A DNA stretch of 64,000 nucleotides from Amyloporia xantha. Taxonomy: Eukaryota; Basidiomycota; Agaricomycetes; Polyporales; Adustoporiaceae. Each line of letters starts with the position of its first letter. The first letter of the stretch is position 1. The notes under the pieces were generated by a model. It was not told the DNA's origin. It was given only the letters and a program-made list of their open reading frames with translations, and ran no database searches. Both the position numbers and the translations under genes were made by a program. The stretch is from the NCBI GenBank assembly GCA_036971615.1, contig JAYKKR010000026.1:1-64000 (forward strand). Direction: 5' to 3'. Shown here in pieces: positions 20,241-31,373 of the stretch.

Positions 20241-20831
20241 TCCACAGGTGGTCTGTGCGCAGCCTGAGTAAGCAGGCTATGAGTCATAAGTGATGTCATG
20301 AGCGAAGCCCGGTGGGGCCCAAGATCGGCCGGCATCATGCTTAAGTAAACATCCATAAAGGGAAGGTGGGACGGAGTCCATGGGAAAGGGACATGTGACC
20401 TGTAATGGTCGACACATCTAAGTCCATGAACAAGGAGCTCGCTGTGTTCGTGTATAGTAGAATGGCCGTTCAAATAAGAAGGGAAAATAACAATGAGTAA
20501 AAGGGGAAAATCGTCCGTATATAGAAAGGAAGAAACGCTCGATGTCAACTCGTGACATGTCTCGATGCAGTGTAGCGCACCGTACACACGTTCTCTGTTC
20601 GGGTCAATATGAAGCTCGCATCCAAACATATAGCCACTTCAACACTCACAAACTCAATCAACCTTGTAAATTGGATTTTCAGCTTTTTGAATATTGTGGC
20701 TAGACACTCAATAGCTTGCGAATGAAACAAATGTCGAGTTCATCTCCCGCTGTGCACGGCTGACCGTGTCTTCAGCCTCTGAAGTCTTCACGCGCACCCG
20801 TGAGTAAAATAGCAACTGAGATTCTAAAGCG
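20241..20831. other. Boundary between repeat block and gene-rich DNA
   Basis: No gene is supported. A minus open frame at 20237-20629 has no recognisable features and overlaps the end of R copy 5. After this point no R repeat or palindrome of either family is seen. Confidence 0.5.
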
Positions 20832-21311
20832 ATGACGACGAACGACGCACATCAAGGTCCTGATGGCTCCTTGTGGCGCGGTGTTGATGAGATGCTCAGT
20901 CTTCAAGTACGTTCACCATCTTTGAATCCCCCACGCCTGCTCAAACCAATTGTAACGTGTTATTGTCGTTTCATTCGCGCAGCGTGCTACGATGCCTCCG
21001 AGCAGCATCCAACTCGGAACCAACCTGAATGTAGGACACCTTCGATTCGATTATAGTCTTCCATTAGCTTCCGTGAACAGTTTGACAGCATTCCACTGAG
21101 CCCGAAGGGATCACTGGCGAGCGACTATGACACATTCTCCCGGCACTGCGAATGTTCGATAGCGACGTCAAACGTCGACCTGGTCGCTGCACGCACGAAC
21201 TTTGATGTTCGCGACGGAGCTGATCTCCTCCAAGGAAGTGCCATCATTCCGAGCAGCGGGAGTACACTGAGTATTACTCTTGCTGCAGCCCGGAGAAGCA
21301 CCCCCGCCTGA
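20832..21311 (+). CDS. Small hypothetical protein, about 110 aa
   Basis: The ATG at 20832 opens MTTNDAHQGPDGSLWRGVDE. A GTACGT donor follows at 20907. A downstream open segment reads SFREQFDSIPLSPKGSLASD and ends at TGA 21309-21311. The acceptor is either at 20981-20982 (keeping a 48-nt exon but then needing an implausible 26-nt second intron) or at about 21055 (one 149-nt intron); both keep phase 0. No domain recognised; a guess at a real gene from codon texture. Confidence 0.4.
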
Positions 21312-22400
21312 GATCTCGACCATCCCGCCGTGCTTCCCATCGCACGCGTCACTTACGGCCTATCAGAAAACTTACAGTTCAGGAAGAAACAAATTTGCTG
21401 TTCCGCCGAATGATGGTATAGCAAGGTTTACGAAATAACCTTGTTCAAGTCGACAAGTGTATAAATCTGGGATGCTTACAGTTTCTGTATAGACAGATGA
21501 CCAGCGGTGACAGTGTGTGAAGCATGATAGAAGGGGCTGCCCGGACGTAAAGTCGGAGAGATGATATAATTGGGCGACGGTGTGAAGTGTTGCGAGGCGC
21601 GAGCGCGGAACGTGAGAGTCATTAACCACGACAAGAGCAGAGAGACCGCAGTTGAGAAGACGACGAGCGGTGGAGGATGTAAAGCTGTAAGTACGTGAGG
21701 ATGAGAAGGGGAAGCCTCCCGGAGACGACCAAGGGAGATGCTAGAAGACCGGGTGAAGGGAATTGCCGAATGGGGGGAAACGAGACTAGTTCGGTTCTTT
21801 TCGTTGATGTCGGATGGCTGGACGACCAGCTCATCCTCCTTTCTCCCCTTTCTCCTTCTCCGTCATCTACATACCTATCCTCTATTCACGCCTAATTTCT
21901 TCTGGCCCCATCCCCACTGGACGCCTGGACTCAGTGTCTCGTCGACCGCCGCTGCCTAGCACGCGATTCCCTGTAGAAGCGCTCTGAGGACAATTGGAAC
22001 GCCCATTTAGGACGAGCGAACAGTTGTAACAGGTCCGCGCCACTACTCGTGCTCTTTGACTCTACCAAAAGTATGTCGTCTTCCCGTTTTAATCAGCAGA
22101 GGACTCCGCTTCCGCGGCCCATCGATTCCTCGTCGTCCGAAGCTCCCTTATTGACGCCAACGTCTTTCCTTCTCACCATCAGGTCGAATAGGCAGCTCTT
22201 CGCCCGCCCGCCAACTTCGCCTTCGTGTGCCGTTAGGAGGTTGTCTTTAGCGTGTCGGGTGGTTTGGGTTTGGATTGGAGCGTCCCATAATTCGTTTCTG
22301 TTGCATAGCTGGTGCGTCTGCCATCTTTGCTCGCTTGCGCTCTAGAACACTCACCCTCCATTCGCTCCTGTGTCCTACAGCCTACCGTTATACTCCTTTC
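21312..22400. other. Intergenic region upstream of the 22.4-kb gene
   Basis: No firm gene. The ATG at 22073 opens a 91-codon Ser/Pro-rich frame (MSSSRFNQQRTPLPRPIDSS) that could be a 5' exon or upstream ORF of the next gene; no convincing splice links the two. Confidence 0.4.
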
Positions 22401-25232
22401 ATGGCTACCACACTGACGACTGAATCTCGGTCACAGTTACGTGATAGGCGCAATGCCGTACCTCTTCTTCTTTCGTCTTTTCCAGCGCCGCCTTCGCATA
22501 TCCCCGCCTCACCTTTTACGCCGCTTAGCACTCCTCTCAGCGCACTTCCTGGTACTCCTCTCAGTGCTCCTCCCAGTACTTCTCCGGCTCTTAATCCGCC
22601 CCCGTCGTTACCACCATCTTCTCCACTTCCACCAGTTCCTGGTCCATCACCGATCACGGAGCAGGATACTCTTATTTTTATTTCCGCTGCTCGATCTCGT
22701 CGGACATCAAAGCTGTCCATCGCGTCCACCTCCAGCTACTCCCGACGTAACTCCACCGCTACTCTCGCCAGTAATGCGAGCGGCAGCAACAGTAGTGTAC
22801 CGTCTCTCTCCTCGTCCACCAGCGTCACCCCCATTGATTCTTCCATACGCTCCCTGAGGTCCTATTCCTCTAACGGCTCATTGTCAGTCCCATCCGCGTT
22901 CAGATACCCAGACAAGTCTCCTGTTTTAGAACCACGGATTTGCGAAGAGGATCCAGCAGATCTCAGCCGCATGTCTCTTGATGAGATCTCCGTGCATCCT
23001 CCCATGTCTGATCACGAGCTAAGTGATGACGAGAAAATTCTCCAGCTGGGCCTACCATTATCTCACCGATCGCGACACTCCGCCAATGACTCCATCTCAT
23101 CCATCGACATGCATGACCTTCCTCCTCTGCAAGAAGATGAAATCGAGCCGTTACCATCTGCCCCAGCTACACTACGTTCTTCAGCTGCCGTTTCGTCACA
23201 TATTGAGAAGATGTCGACCAGCACAACACCACGTGTGGACAAGGAGCTTCCTCCTCTACCAGCCGAACCCTCAGGAGCGTCGACTTCGCAACGCGCCGAT
23301 AGCCCAGACATTCAAATGATTCTCGCCACGACGCCCCGGCCGCGCCGGAAATCATCGGGTTCGTGCATCTCAACACGTTCTCGCTCACCGTCGCGGTCGC
23401 GGTCAAGGCCACCGGTGCGCACTCTCAGGCGGCACGTAAGCGAGGGCATGCCAAGTGCTAGATCAAAACTGCGCAGGATGGATGATGGCGCCCGCAGGAC
23501 CAGTGAGGCCTCCCTTCCTCTCCCTGTCCTACGAGGGAGACCACGGTCACCGACGGAACTTGCCTACGCGAAGGCAGAAGAACCGTGGAATGACGATTCT
23601 TTCGTGTCGGACTACGGTGTGCAACTGGATGGTACGGGTACTCCGATGGACATCCTCGACAGAGAGGAAGAAGAGCGGCTGGAAAAGGAGCTCGAGGGTG
23701 AGGACAGCGACACGGATTCAGATTTAGACATCCATACGCCGTTACCGTGAGTGACTAGCATGGATCGTCCATCAGCGTTCTTGACGGGTTGAATGTTCTC
23801 TAGCAATCTGATGCTGCGGGACGGGCTATTGTCACCCAATTCGAAATTGTTGCCGCAAGCATCATCAAGAGCTTGCACGCCGCAAATACCGGGTGGCCGG
23901 CCTGGAAGTCACATGAGCGTCGCGTCTACCGGTGAGCAATGTTTCTGGTGCTTAAATTTAACCTGATGATTGACAATACATTTAGTTGGCTCGGTCATGA
24001 CGAAGTCGGGCTTGTATAAGGACGAGCGTGACACGGTGACAAGACGGCATAGACATCGAGATGGCAAGCTCCTGCGAGGCGGAATAGGACTCACCACGGG
24101 TCTTGGATGGAGTGATAGGTAATGTTTCGTTACCTTGTCAGGTTAGGCGAATATTGACTTGTTTTACGGCAGTGAGGATGAAGACGCACCGTCGCCACTT
24201 ACTCGAAAGTTGTCGTCCTCCACCTTGGGTCGGAAGGTGTCTAGCACCGTTATCAGGACGTCCCATCCTCTCTCACGGTCCTACAGCGCTGTCGGTCTGG
24301 ACACCTCATCATCTGACGTGGGCGTCATCGAGAGAGAACGTAGCGGAAAAGGTGGCCCCTCATCTCGGGACCAGCAGTCGGGACCTTTCGAGCGACGCGT
24401 TAGTTCGAGCAGTACAGCTTCGTCGAGTGTACCGTCGCGTACTTCGTTATCGTCTCTGCGATCAGCCTCGTCTTCGGGTCGGATGTCAACGTCAACAGGC
24501 CGTACATTGACTCACATCAATGAGAAGGAAGAAGTTAACTCGCCATCTTCGGGGTCGAGTATCAACATGCCCACCACCCCTATAGACTCTCGTACAGCTC
24601 TTTCCGCCGTCAAATTTGCCGGAGGCGGTAGGCGCAGTTTACCCAAAAGTTTGCCTGAGGGCCATGCTGCACTGTCGTCCAATCGTGCGTCCCAGAGTAG
24701 TGTGGCGCACGAGCCTATGTCTCGTATCTCGACCAGAAGTACTGGGAGCAATCTGTCTGCAAGTGGGTCGCAAGCAGGGAGACTTGCGCAGGTTCCTCGA
24801 CCGTTGAAGCTACCTCAGAACCAAGGGAGTTTGCGTCGTGCTCAAGATGGCACCTATCGACCAACACTGTCGGCCAGCAGTAACAGCAGCAACGGTAGTG
24901 TCAAGAATCTCGAACGTGTACGAGCGCAGTCGGGCGATCTACAACGTCCTCTGCGATCTTCTCTATCGCAACATAGTCGGCCTTCACTCCCTGGTGCCGC
25001 TCACGGTGATCATATGACACGTTCAACTCCTTCTGCACGGCCTGTCCGTGCTACTACCTCTCTGCCGCATCCGGGTGTTGCCAATGTGGAAGTAAAGTTG
25101 AAGCCGCGGACTGGTACTGGTATGACCTATCGGACCGCTTCTCAGCCTACCATGCGCCCTAGTATGATGCGTGTACCTAGTTCGACTCAGTTGAGAGCGG
25201 CCTCAGGGTCTGACGTTGGCATCGCAATTTGA
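22401..25232 (+). CDS. Ser-rich disordered protein, 888 aa, four exons
   Basis: Exons 22401-23746, 23804-23931, 23986-24118 and 24173-25232, with 54-57 nt introns; phases match throughout. The start is the first ATG (MATTLTTESRSQLRDRR); the frame extends upstream without an ATG. The protein is dominated by Ser, Pro, Thr and Arg, with SR-type patches (RSRSPSRSRSRPP) and an acidic EEEERLEKELEGED stretch. One ordered-looking block at the exon 3-4 junction reads KLLRGGIGLTTGLGWSDS followed by EDEDAPSPLTRKL and is the likely conserved core. No catalytic domain, signal peptide or membrane segment. Probably a fungal-specific cytoskeletal or signalling scaffold, but that is a guess. Confidence 0.82.
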
Positions 25233-25820
25233 CTTCTGTTCTTACGTTGGATCGTTCGATGGCGTCTCCTGCCATTCTTTATTGGAATTACTTCATGTAT
25301 ATCAACCTCAAACTTTGACTGCATCCTCATACATTCACGTATATTCCCCACGCTCATTGTTTTAGTTTTGTCGCGGAAGTTTGACATTATAGATTAAGGG
25401 ATTATTGTCGCATGTTGTCATGTTGTATACCCTCGTCGCTCGTCACTCATTGGGTTCCGAAAGCCCTAGCATTACTCTACCTCAGTTTTATGTGCAAATT
25501 CTATTACGATCAGAGGTCAGCGCACTCTTTTGCAAAGCGTAGTCGAAAGGTGCACGGCTGCCTTATAGCATATGCACGTAAACCTCTCATTCTGTGTTCC
25601 GGCATGCTCAAGGCGGTGGTTGGAATTCAGAAAAATATCATTTTGATCGCTGGCCTCACAATAATCAAATGGATATATGGGCCTTCGCATATATTCGAGA
25701 AGATCGCATAAGTCTCATAATCCAGCATTCAAAACAACGCAACGATATGATGTTTTGGACAACATGTGAGAAGACTTCCTTCCTACTAGTACGCCCACAA
25801 CACTGTAATTGCGTACTACT
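25233..25820. other. 3' intergenic region
   Basis: Shared 3' flank of two convergent genes. Short open frames at 25412-25854 show no family features and are not called. Confidence 0.5.
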
Positions 25821-27982
25821 TCACAACCCTGCCGCTGACTTCAACTTCGCGTAGTTTGGCGTTCCAAGGCCCGTAATCTAAAATACGGCGCGCTATACGT
25901 AAGAGCGACATGTACAACCAACACGTAAATTAACTTACTGGGTCCCATCCTGTCGTGGCCGGAAATCCGTTCGTTTTGCATCCCGGATTATTCCCGCTAG
26001 TCACATCATTAAGTGCACCGCTTGCTGTGCTGTATAGCCACGGGTTCAAGAACCCCAACGGGCTTCTCCCGGACGCAAGGAGCTCGTCATTTAACAAAGC
26101 GACGACGCTCGCGAAGGTCGGGCTTGAACAACTGGTACCTGACTCCGATGTAAACTCGCCGTTGACAACAACCTCGAAATTCCAGCCCTGTGTGCTGACA
26201 TCGGGATACCCACGCCCGGACGAGTTATAGAGGCCTTTGTTAGTATCTCCAAGGGAAGAAAAGTACGAGGAGACGGCAGATGATTGATATGAGGGTGTAC
26301 TCCAGTAGTTCGAAAAACCGCCTCCAGAAAAGAATGCGCCCTTCTCAGGAGATATGCCCATAGTTGCACCGACAGAGGTTACGCTTCCAGTAAAGAATTG
26401 AGACTTTCAATATACATTCCATAGGAACATCCCGATAAACTTACTAGGGACAACCAGATGGGAAGGTGACAAGGAAATCGGTACAGTTGGCACTCTGGGA
26501 ACCGGAGACACCCCCGTCGCCAGATGAGAACAAGATTGAGACGCCCCGTGCACCAAGTTGTGCATATGCATTACAGAGATTGCTAGAATGTACGGTATTC
26601 AGGTTGATTAGCAGTCTGGGAGCTGGAGCATACGATGGAAAACACACTCTGCCATATCACGTTCTACGATTTCCTCGTTTTCACCATAACTTGTCGTGAT
26701 CACAGAGGGTGGCGAGTCCTCGTTGAGGAGGTAGTCGGCAAGGTCTAAGAATCCATCAAGGTTGCCATCATGGTTATTCTCGCCCACGGAGAGGAAGACA
26801 ACCGGGACGTCAGTCGCAAGACCGACCGTATATTGAATGTCGATTGACTGGCAGTGGGTTAGGACCATGAACGTGGAGATAGATTGGAAACATACAGCTT
26901 CTGTTTCGAAGTTTATATGGGGACCTTGAGTTACATCGAGGGTCTGCACAGAGAACGTCGTAGTGTCGGACATATCGGTTCGGTACGCCTTCAGGAACCT
27001 CTGTGTAACAGCAGCGCATCTTTAGCACAAATGGGAGTACGATAGTGGCCCATGTATGTCAAATGCAGCAACGAGGAGTTCACCTTGAGATCGGTCTCGT
27101 TAGCATACTGGTAACTAAAGCCAGTGACGCCCAGTGTGTTCGAAGGCTCTGTTGCGGGAATAGTGGGGATGCCGTAGAGTGACTGGAGGCACGTAGGTGT
27201 GATTGTAGAGTTGCAATAGGCGTCGATACTCGATGAGGTACTTGTTCGGTAAGTGGGTCTATTGCGGAAACTAGCATGTCTCTTGACAGACAGTGAAGAT
27301 ACCAGAGGACTGTCGACGTTTCGGGACGAGAATCTGTGAAATAGAGAACAGTGGGAGAGTCAACATTTTTATCACAGGCAACAGCTGAGACGTACGCTTT
27401 AGTTGGATGTACGACCTTCAAGTGCCCGAGCAGCTCCTGCGGAATGGAGTAAGACAGGGTGTGAATGATTTGTCGACCTGTATTCTCGTGGGTGTATATG
27501 CGGTAGTTGGCATCAAATATATTGTTGGCCTTGCTGACTGGTATGGAAAAGCCGTACCAGTCTCCCGCAGGAGTGAGAGTCGTTGCGCTGATGTCATTAG
27601 CCTTCAACCAAGTGTCCATGGCGGCCACTGTCTCGTTGGTAGGTGCCACAAAGTGTGCTGCCTTTATGTGACATGATGATCGGATATCAGACGGATGAAG
27701 ACACTATTTTACGAAATAACCTGCCTCTTTCTTGGAGAGATGTTTTCCATAATTGGGACTTGAGGGAGTGCTCACGTCGTACAGTGCTTGCTGAAGACCT
27801 GTCGGGTTACTCTGTGCAACTGCAATGCGCAAATTGAGTACGGTGTCGGGCGATGGAGCGCCCGTGAGACTGAATCCGCGTGGAGGACTGTCCCTTCGAG
27901 AATGCACATGCTTATCACGGATGAGAGGGTTGCCATACGCCAAAGAGAAGAGGGCAAGCAGAAGGGCATTTACGATAATCAT
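25821..27982 (-). CDS. Tripeptidyl peptidase, sedolisin family S53 (copy 1)
   Basis: Secreted acid serine protease that removes tripeptides from protein N-termini. Starts MIIVNALLLALFSLAYGNPL, a clear signal peptide, followed by a pro-kumamolisin-type propeptide (SPDTVLNLRIAVAQSNPTGL, SPNYGKHLSKKE). The catalytic Glu and Asp lie in TEA-SIDIQYTVGLA, split by an intron. The oxyanion Asp is in LFSSGDGGVSG and the catalytic Ser in ESGTSCSSPTFASV. A C-terminal NDVTSGNNPGC calcium-site region and GLGTPNYAKLKSAAGL complete the domain, ending at TGA 25821-25823. Many introns; all junctions examined keep frame, including TA|C between FPSGCP and VTSVGAT. It looks intact. A close paralogue lies at 31374-33488, with one unrelated gene between. 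Confidence 0.92.
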
Positions 27983-28586
27983 CGTGTACGAGCACAAGCG
28001 ACGGCACTCTGGATTGAAGAACGACACAAAGAAGTGGAGACTTTGTAGCACGGCAGAAACATTTCATGTTATATGGCTGGTATGCGCGCAAAATGATACG
28101 TGAGCCGGTTGGTCCGAAGGATGTTTCATGTCTCAGCGCGCGCATGCAAATATAACCTTGGCTGTGCACCGTATCAAGGCAAGAGGCCTCTGAGATACAT
28201 GCATGTCGTCGAGAGGCCGCTCAACAGCCTGGCGGCTTGCTTGTCACTACCGACTGACGCACGCACCTGGTTTTTCAGATGATCTCCGAGTAGCCCGTCT
28301 AGCCCGTGAGCGGGCGAGCCGAGCCCAAGAATACTCTCGAGACAATCATTCGATGCGGCTCGTTCCGCATCAACAATTTTTCTTGAAAACATAGATCCTT
28401 CGACCTGGAGTCGTGGATCAGACGAACTTGACGCGACGCGTCTGCCAGTCATGTGCTCGCGTTTCCTGATCGATGCATTTGCTAGTCTTTCAGACGGCCA
28501 CTGTCAGGACCATATTTGTCTACTATTCTGAAGTCTGTATCCGACATTTCTGCAGCCTTCTCACTAGCTCTTATTTCGGCTTCGAT

Positions 28587-30846
28587 ATGACTACTACAAT
28601 CACCTTTGATAGGACGGAAGAGAATGACCCTACTTTGCAGCGACTTAGGGCTATAGAGGATGGCACGATCAACCCCTTCGACAGAGCACGTTCTACGCCT
28701 TCTGGTATAATGAAGACTCCCAAATTCGTCCGCTTTCATTTCGCCGACTCTGGTAAAGGTTGCGACGAGATTTTCTGGGAAGGTGCGTTCTTTCGTACCC
28801 TAGTACCCTATATAAAATCTACGCTCTATTTATATGATGTTGCTTTTTCCTTCTATACTATACTTCTGGCTCATGTACTCATATTTTCAGATCCTCTGAA
28901 TTTCGAGCCAAGGCGCGGTCTTGATGGCAGGATTGAGTCGTGGGGGATCTACCCAGTACGTCATTTCTGTTCGTGATGGTTGTTCGTGAGCGACTTACTG
29001 TTCCGGTTGAATTTTCTGCAAGTATGACGAACAGGGCAGACGTGATGTTGATGGCATGAGGATATTTCAAAGAACTGTGCGTGTTCAGACCCGTGATTGG
29101 TGTGCGGGCCATTTCCTGACCTGTCCTAGTTTGATACCCAAATCATCTACAAGGATGGGGTTGTACTGCCAGAAATACAATTTATAAATGCTTTAATAGA
29201 GAGGAAGGTTCGCAAATCGTTTTACATTTACTTCTATTGTTTTGATGCAGAAGACGTTATAGCTCAAGCAGCTCGAGCTGATGGATTTGGGGGACCGACT
29301 AAGCTGTGATTACACGCTCCGTATTCACCTTCCGTAAGTCTTCTCTCTTGTATATGTAGGGTCTGATGTCTCTATTCTCTGTGTACATTTACTCGTCCAC
29401 TTTGCATTTAAATCGGTCCATCCTCTGACAATCCGCTTGCTGTGACTAGATGGATACATCACCCTCAAGATAAGAAGTCACAGCGGTATTGGCGGCGTGT
29501 GCGAGTCTCCGGTGGGCTTAGACTTTCCGTTTTCTCTGACAAAGTTATCAAGCCGCTCTTTGGCTGGTGAGTTCGTTTACTCTGAAGACTCGCTAATAAA
29601 TGATCTCAAAGCTAATCCATTCGCCTCATCGGGATGCACGCTCTCCAGGGTCCGAAATCTTCATGCACATGTATTTCATGACTTCAAAGACGGTGCGTTG
29701 TTCGGTCCAAAGGTAAGTCTGAGAATCTCCGTAATGCTGCATGTCTTTTGCCATGTCTTTCGTTGACCTCCTACTTCGATTGCATGATATGCCATATTCT
29801 CTACGGCGCTGGGAAATTTCACACAGGATTGCAACTCGATAGACATGATGCATCTTGACAAGTCTGGTTATGCATATGTCCCCGATCAAGAGTTAGTCCG
29901 TTCCGTCTTGTCACCGTCTCTGTTCGAGTTACTGACCTATACTTTTCTGCTAGCTGGACTCTTGCTCATATCCTGCACAAACCAGGCGATAAGATGGGAT
30001 ACCATTATGATTTCGGCGATAATTGGTGGCATGAGATAACGGTACGTAGGGACCGACAGTGCGTATGTGCGAAAATATTGGGCTGTATTCAACGCTGGCC
30101 TCGCTGGGCATGGTTTATCTCAGCTCGAATCTATCACCGCCGTCTCAGACAGTACTGGCGCGGTTATCGTCCTGGATGGTTCGGGCGCATATCTGCCGGA
30201 TGGCGACAACCTTGGGACTTTCAAGTGGGCTTGGCATCTCGAACGTGCCGCTGCATCGCGATATGGAAAACAAGCAGCCCTTGAGGCTATGTTGAAGGCG
30301 ATGAACTATTCTATGGGCCTCGTACCCGGTCCTGCAAGCGCGACGGCGGACTTCAACTTTGACCGCTTTGACGTAGCAGAAACGCAGACTATCGTGTCTG
30401 CCGCTCTCAACAGCCCGGCGTCACTCCCACATGCCAGTAAGAAGGTCGTAGTTCCCATGCCTGGGCATGAAGAAGAGGTCTTTGACCAGGAGGCTGTCTT
30501 CACCCGTATTGGACGCTTGCCAAGTAATATGAAACGCGGGCATATAGTTTCGCAGACACCTATCGAGCCGGGGACGCGTCTGGGAGATGGGAGTGTCTTC
30601 CTGGAAGAGGGCATTAATGAAGACCGAAGGGATCGCCCGGCAAATAGTGCGTGCGCATACTGCGGAAGCCCAAACGATTTGAAGGCTTGCGCTGGGTGCA
30701 AGAAGAAATTCTACTGCAAACGTGCTTGTCAACGCGTAAGTGAACGCCTTCTCATCACTTTGTTTTCCTGAACTTCTATTTTGCCCTTTCAACAGGCACA
30801 TTGGGCTCAAGGTCACAAGAAGGAATGCCCCGGAGGCAAGAAGTAG
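28587..30846 (+). CDS. pRiA4b ORF3-like domain plus MYND zinc finger protein
   Basis: Divergent from tripeptidyl peptidase copy 1 (about 600 bp shared upstream). Starts MTTTITFDRTEENDPTLQRL; exon 1 ends at 28782 and exon 2 begins at 28891. At least seven further short exons follow. The middle carries a plasmid pRiA4b ORF-3-like fold (PF07929): NLHAHVFHDFKDGALFGPK, then HILHKPGDKMGYHYDFGDNW and WHEIT. The C-terminus has a MYND finger, CAYCGSPNDLKACAGCKKKF, YC, C, then HWAQGHKKEC, complete in its Cys/His ligands. The stop is at 30844-30846. MYND fingers bind proline-rich peptides; the role of the pRiA4b-type domain in fungi is unknown. Confidence 0.85.
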
Positions 30847-31373
30847 TAGCAACCATTGCCCTTGAACTCCAGTGGAGGGTTGACGATCTGTAAAGACGCA
30901 GCTCGATCTCTATTTGATATCCCAAGATATTTCTGCCATATTAGTCTGATTTGCTCAACCCATTAACCCACGTAGATGACATACAAACTTTATGCATAAA
31001 CCACTGTTACGGTCTTCAATCATAGCATGTGAATCGTCGCGGTCCTGCAGTACTCAGTCAGGATAGCAACTTCAACACCCTTATATAGCACTATTTATTC
31101 GCAAGATGATTTGTTTGCATCCCATACCTCTACCCTAAGGGAATGCAAACCGCTTCAGCTTTCCTCCTTTCGATAACTCAAATGAAAAGGTGGAACACGG
31201 GGACGGGTTGCGAGCGGAGCAGCACGATGTAACCACAGACGAAGCTGGAAGTAATTACAACACTCGTCCAGCTTGCACACAGTAACGCAACAGGAATGTT
31301 TGATACAACAGCGCATACAGATACATTGCATGTAACAACACTTATCAAGAACATGTCTGCATCGCCGCCCCTC
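30847..31373. other. Intergenic, convergent 3' ends
   Basis: No gene or repeat recognised. Confidence 0.5.

Noticed and set aside
20237..20629. Minus-strand 130-codon open frame
   Set aside because: It overlaps the end of an R repeat, has unremarkable composition and no splice or domain evidence.
22275..22400. Upstream start of the Ser-rich protein at a TTG
   Set aside because: It is not an ATG; the first in-frame ATG at 22401 gives the natural start.
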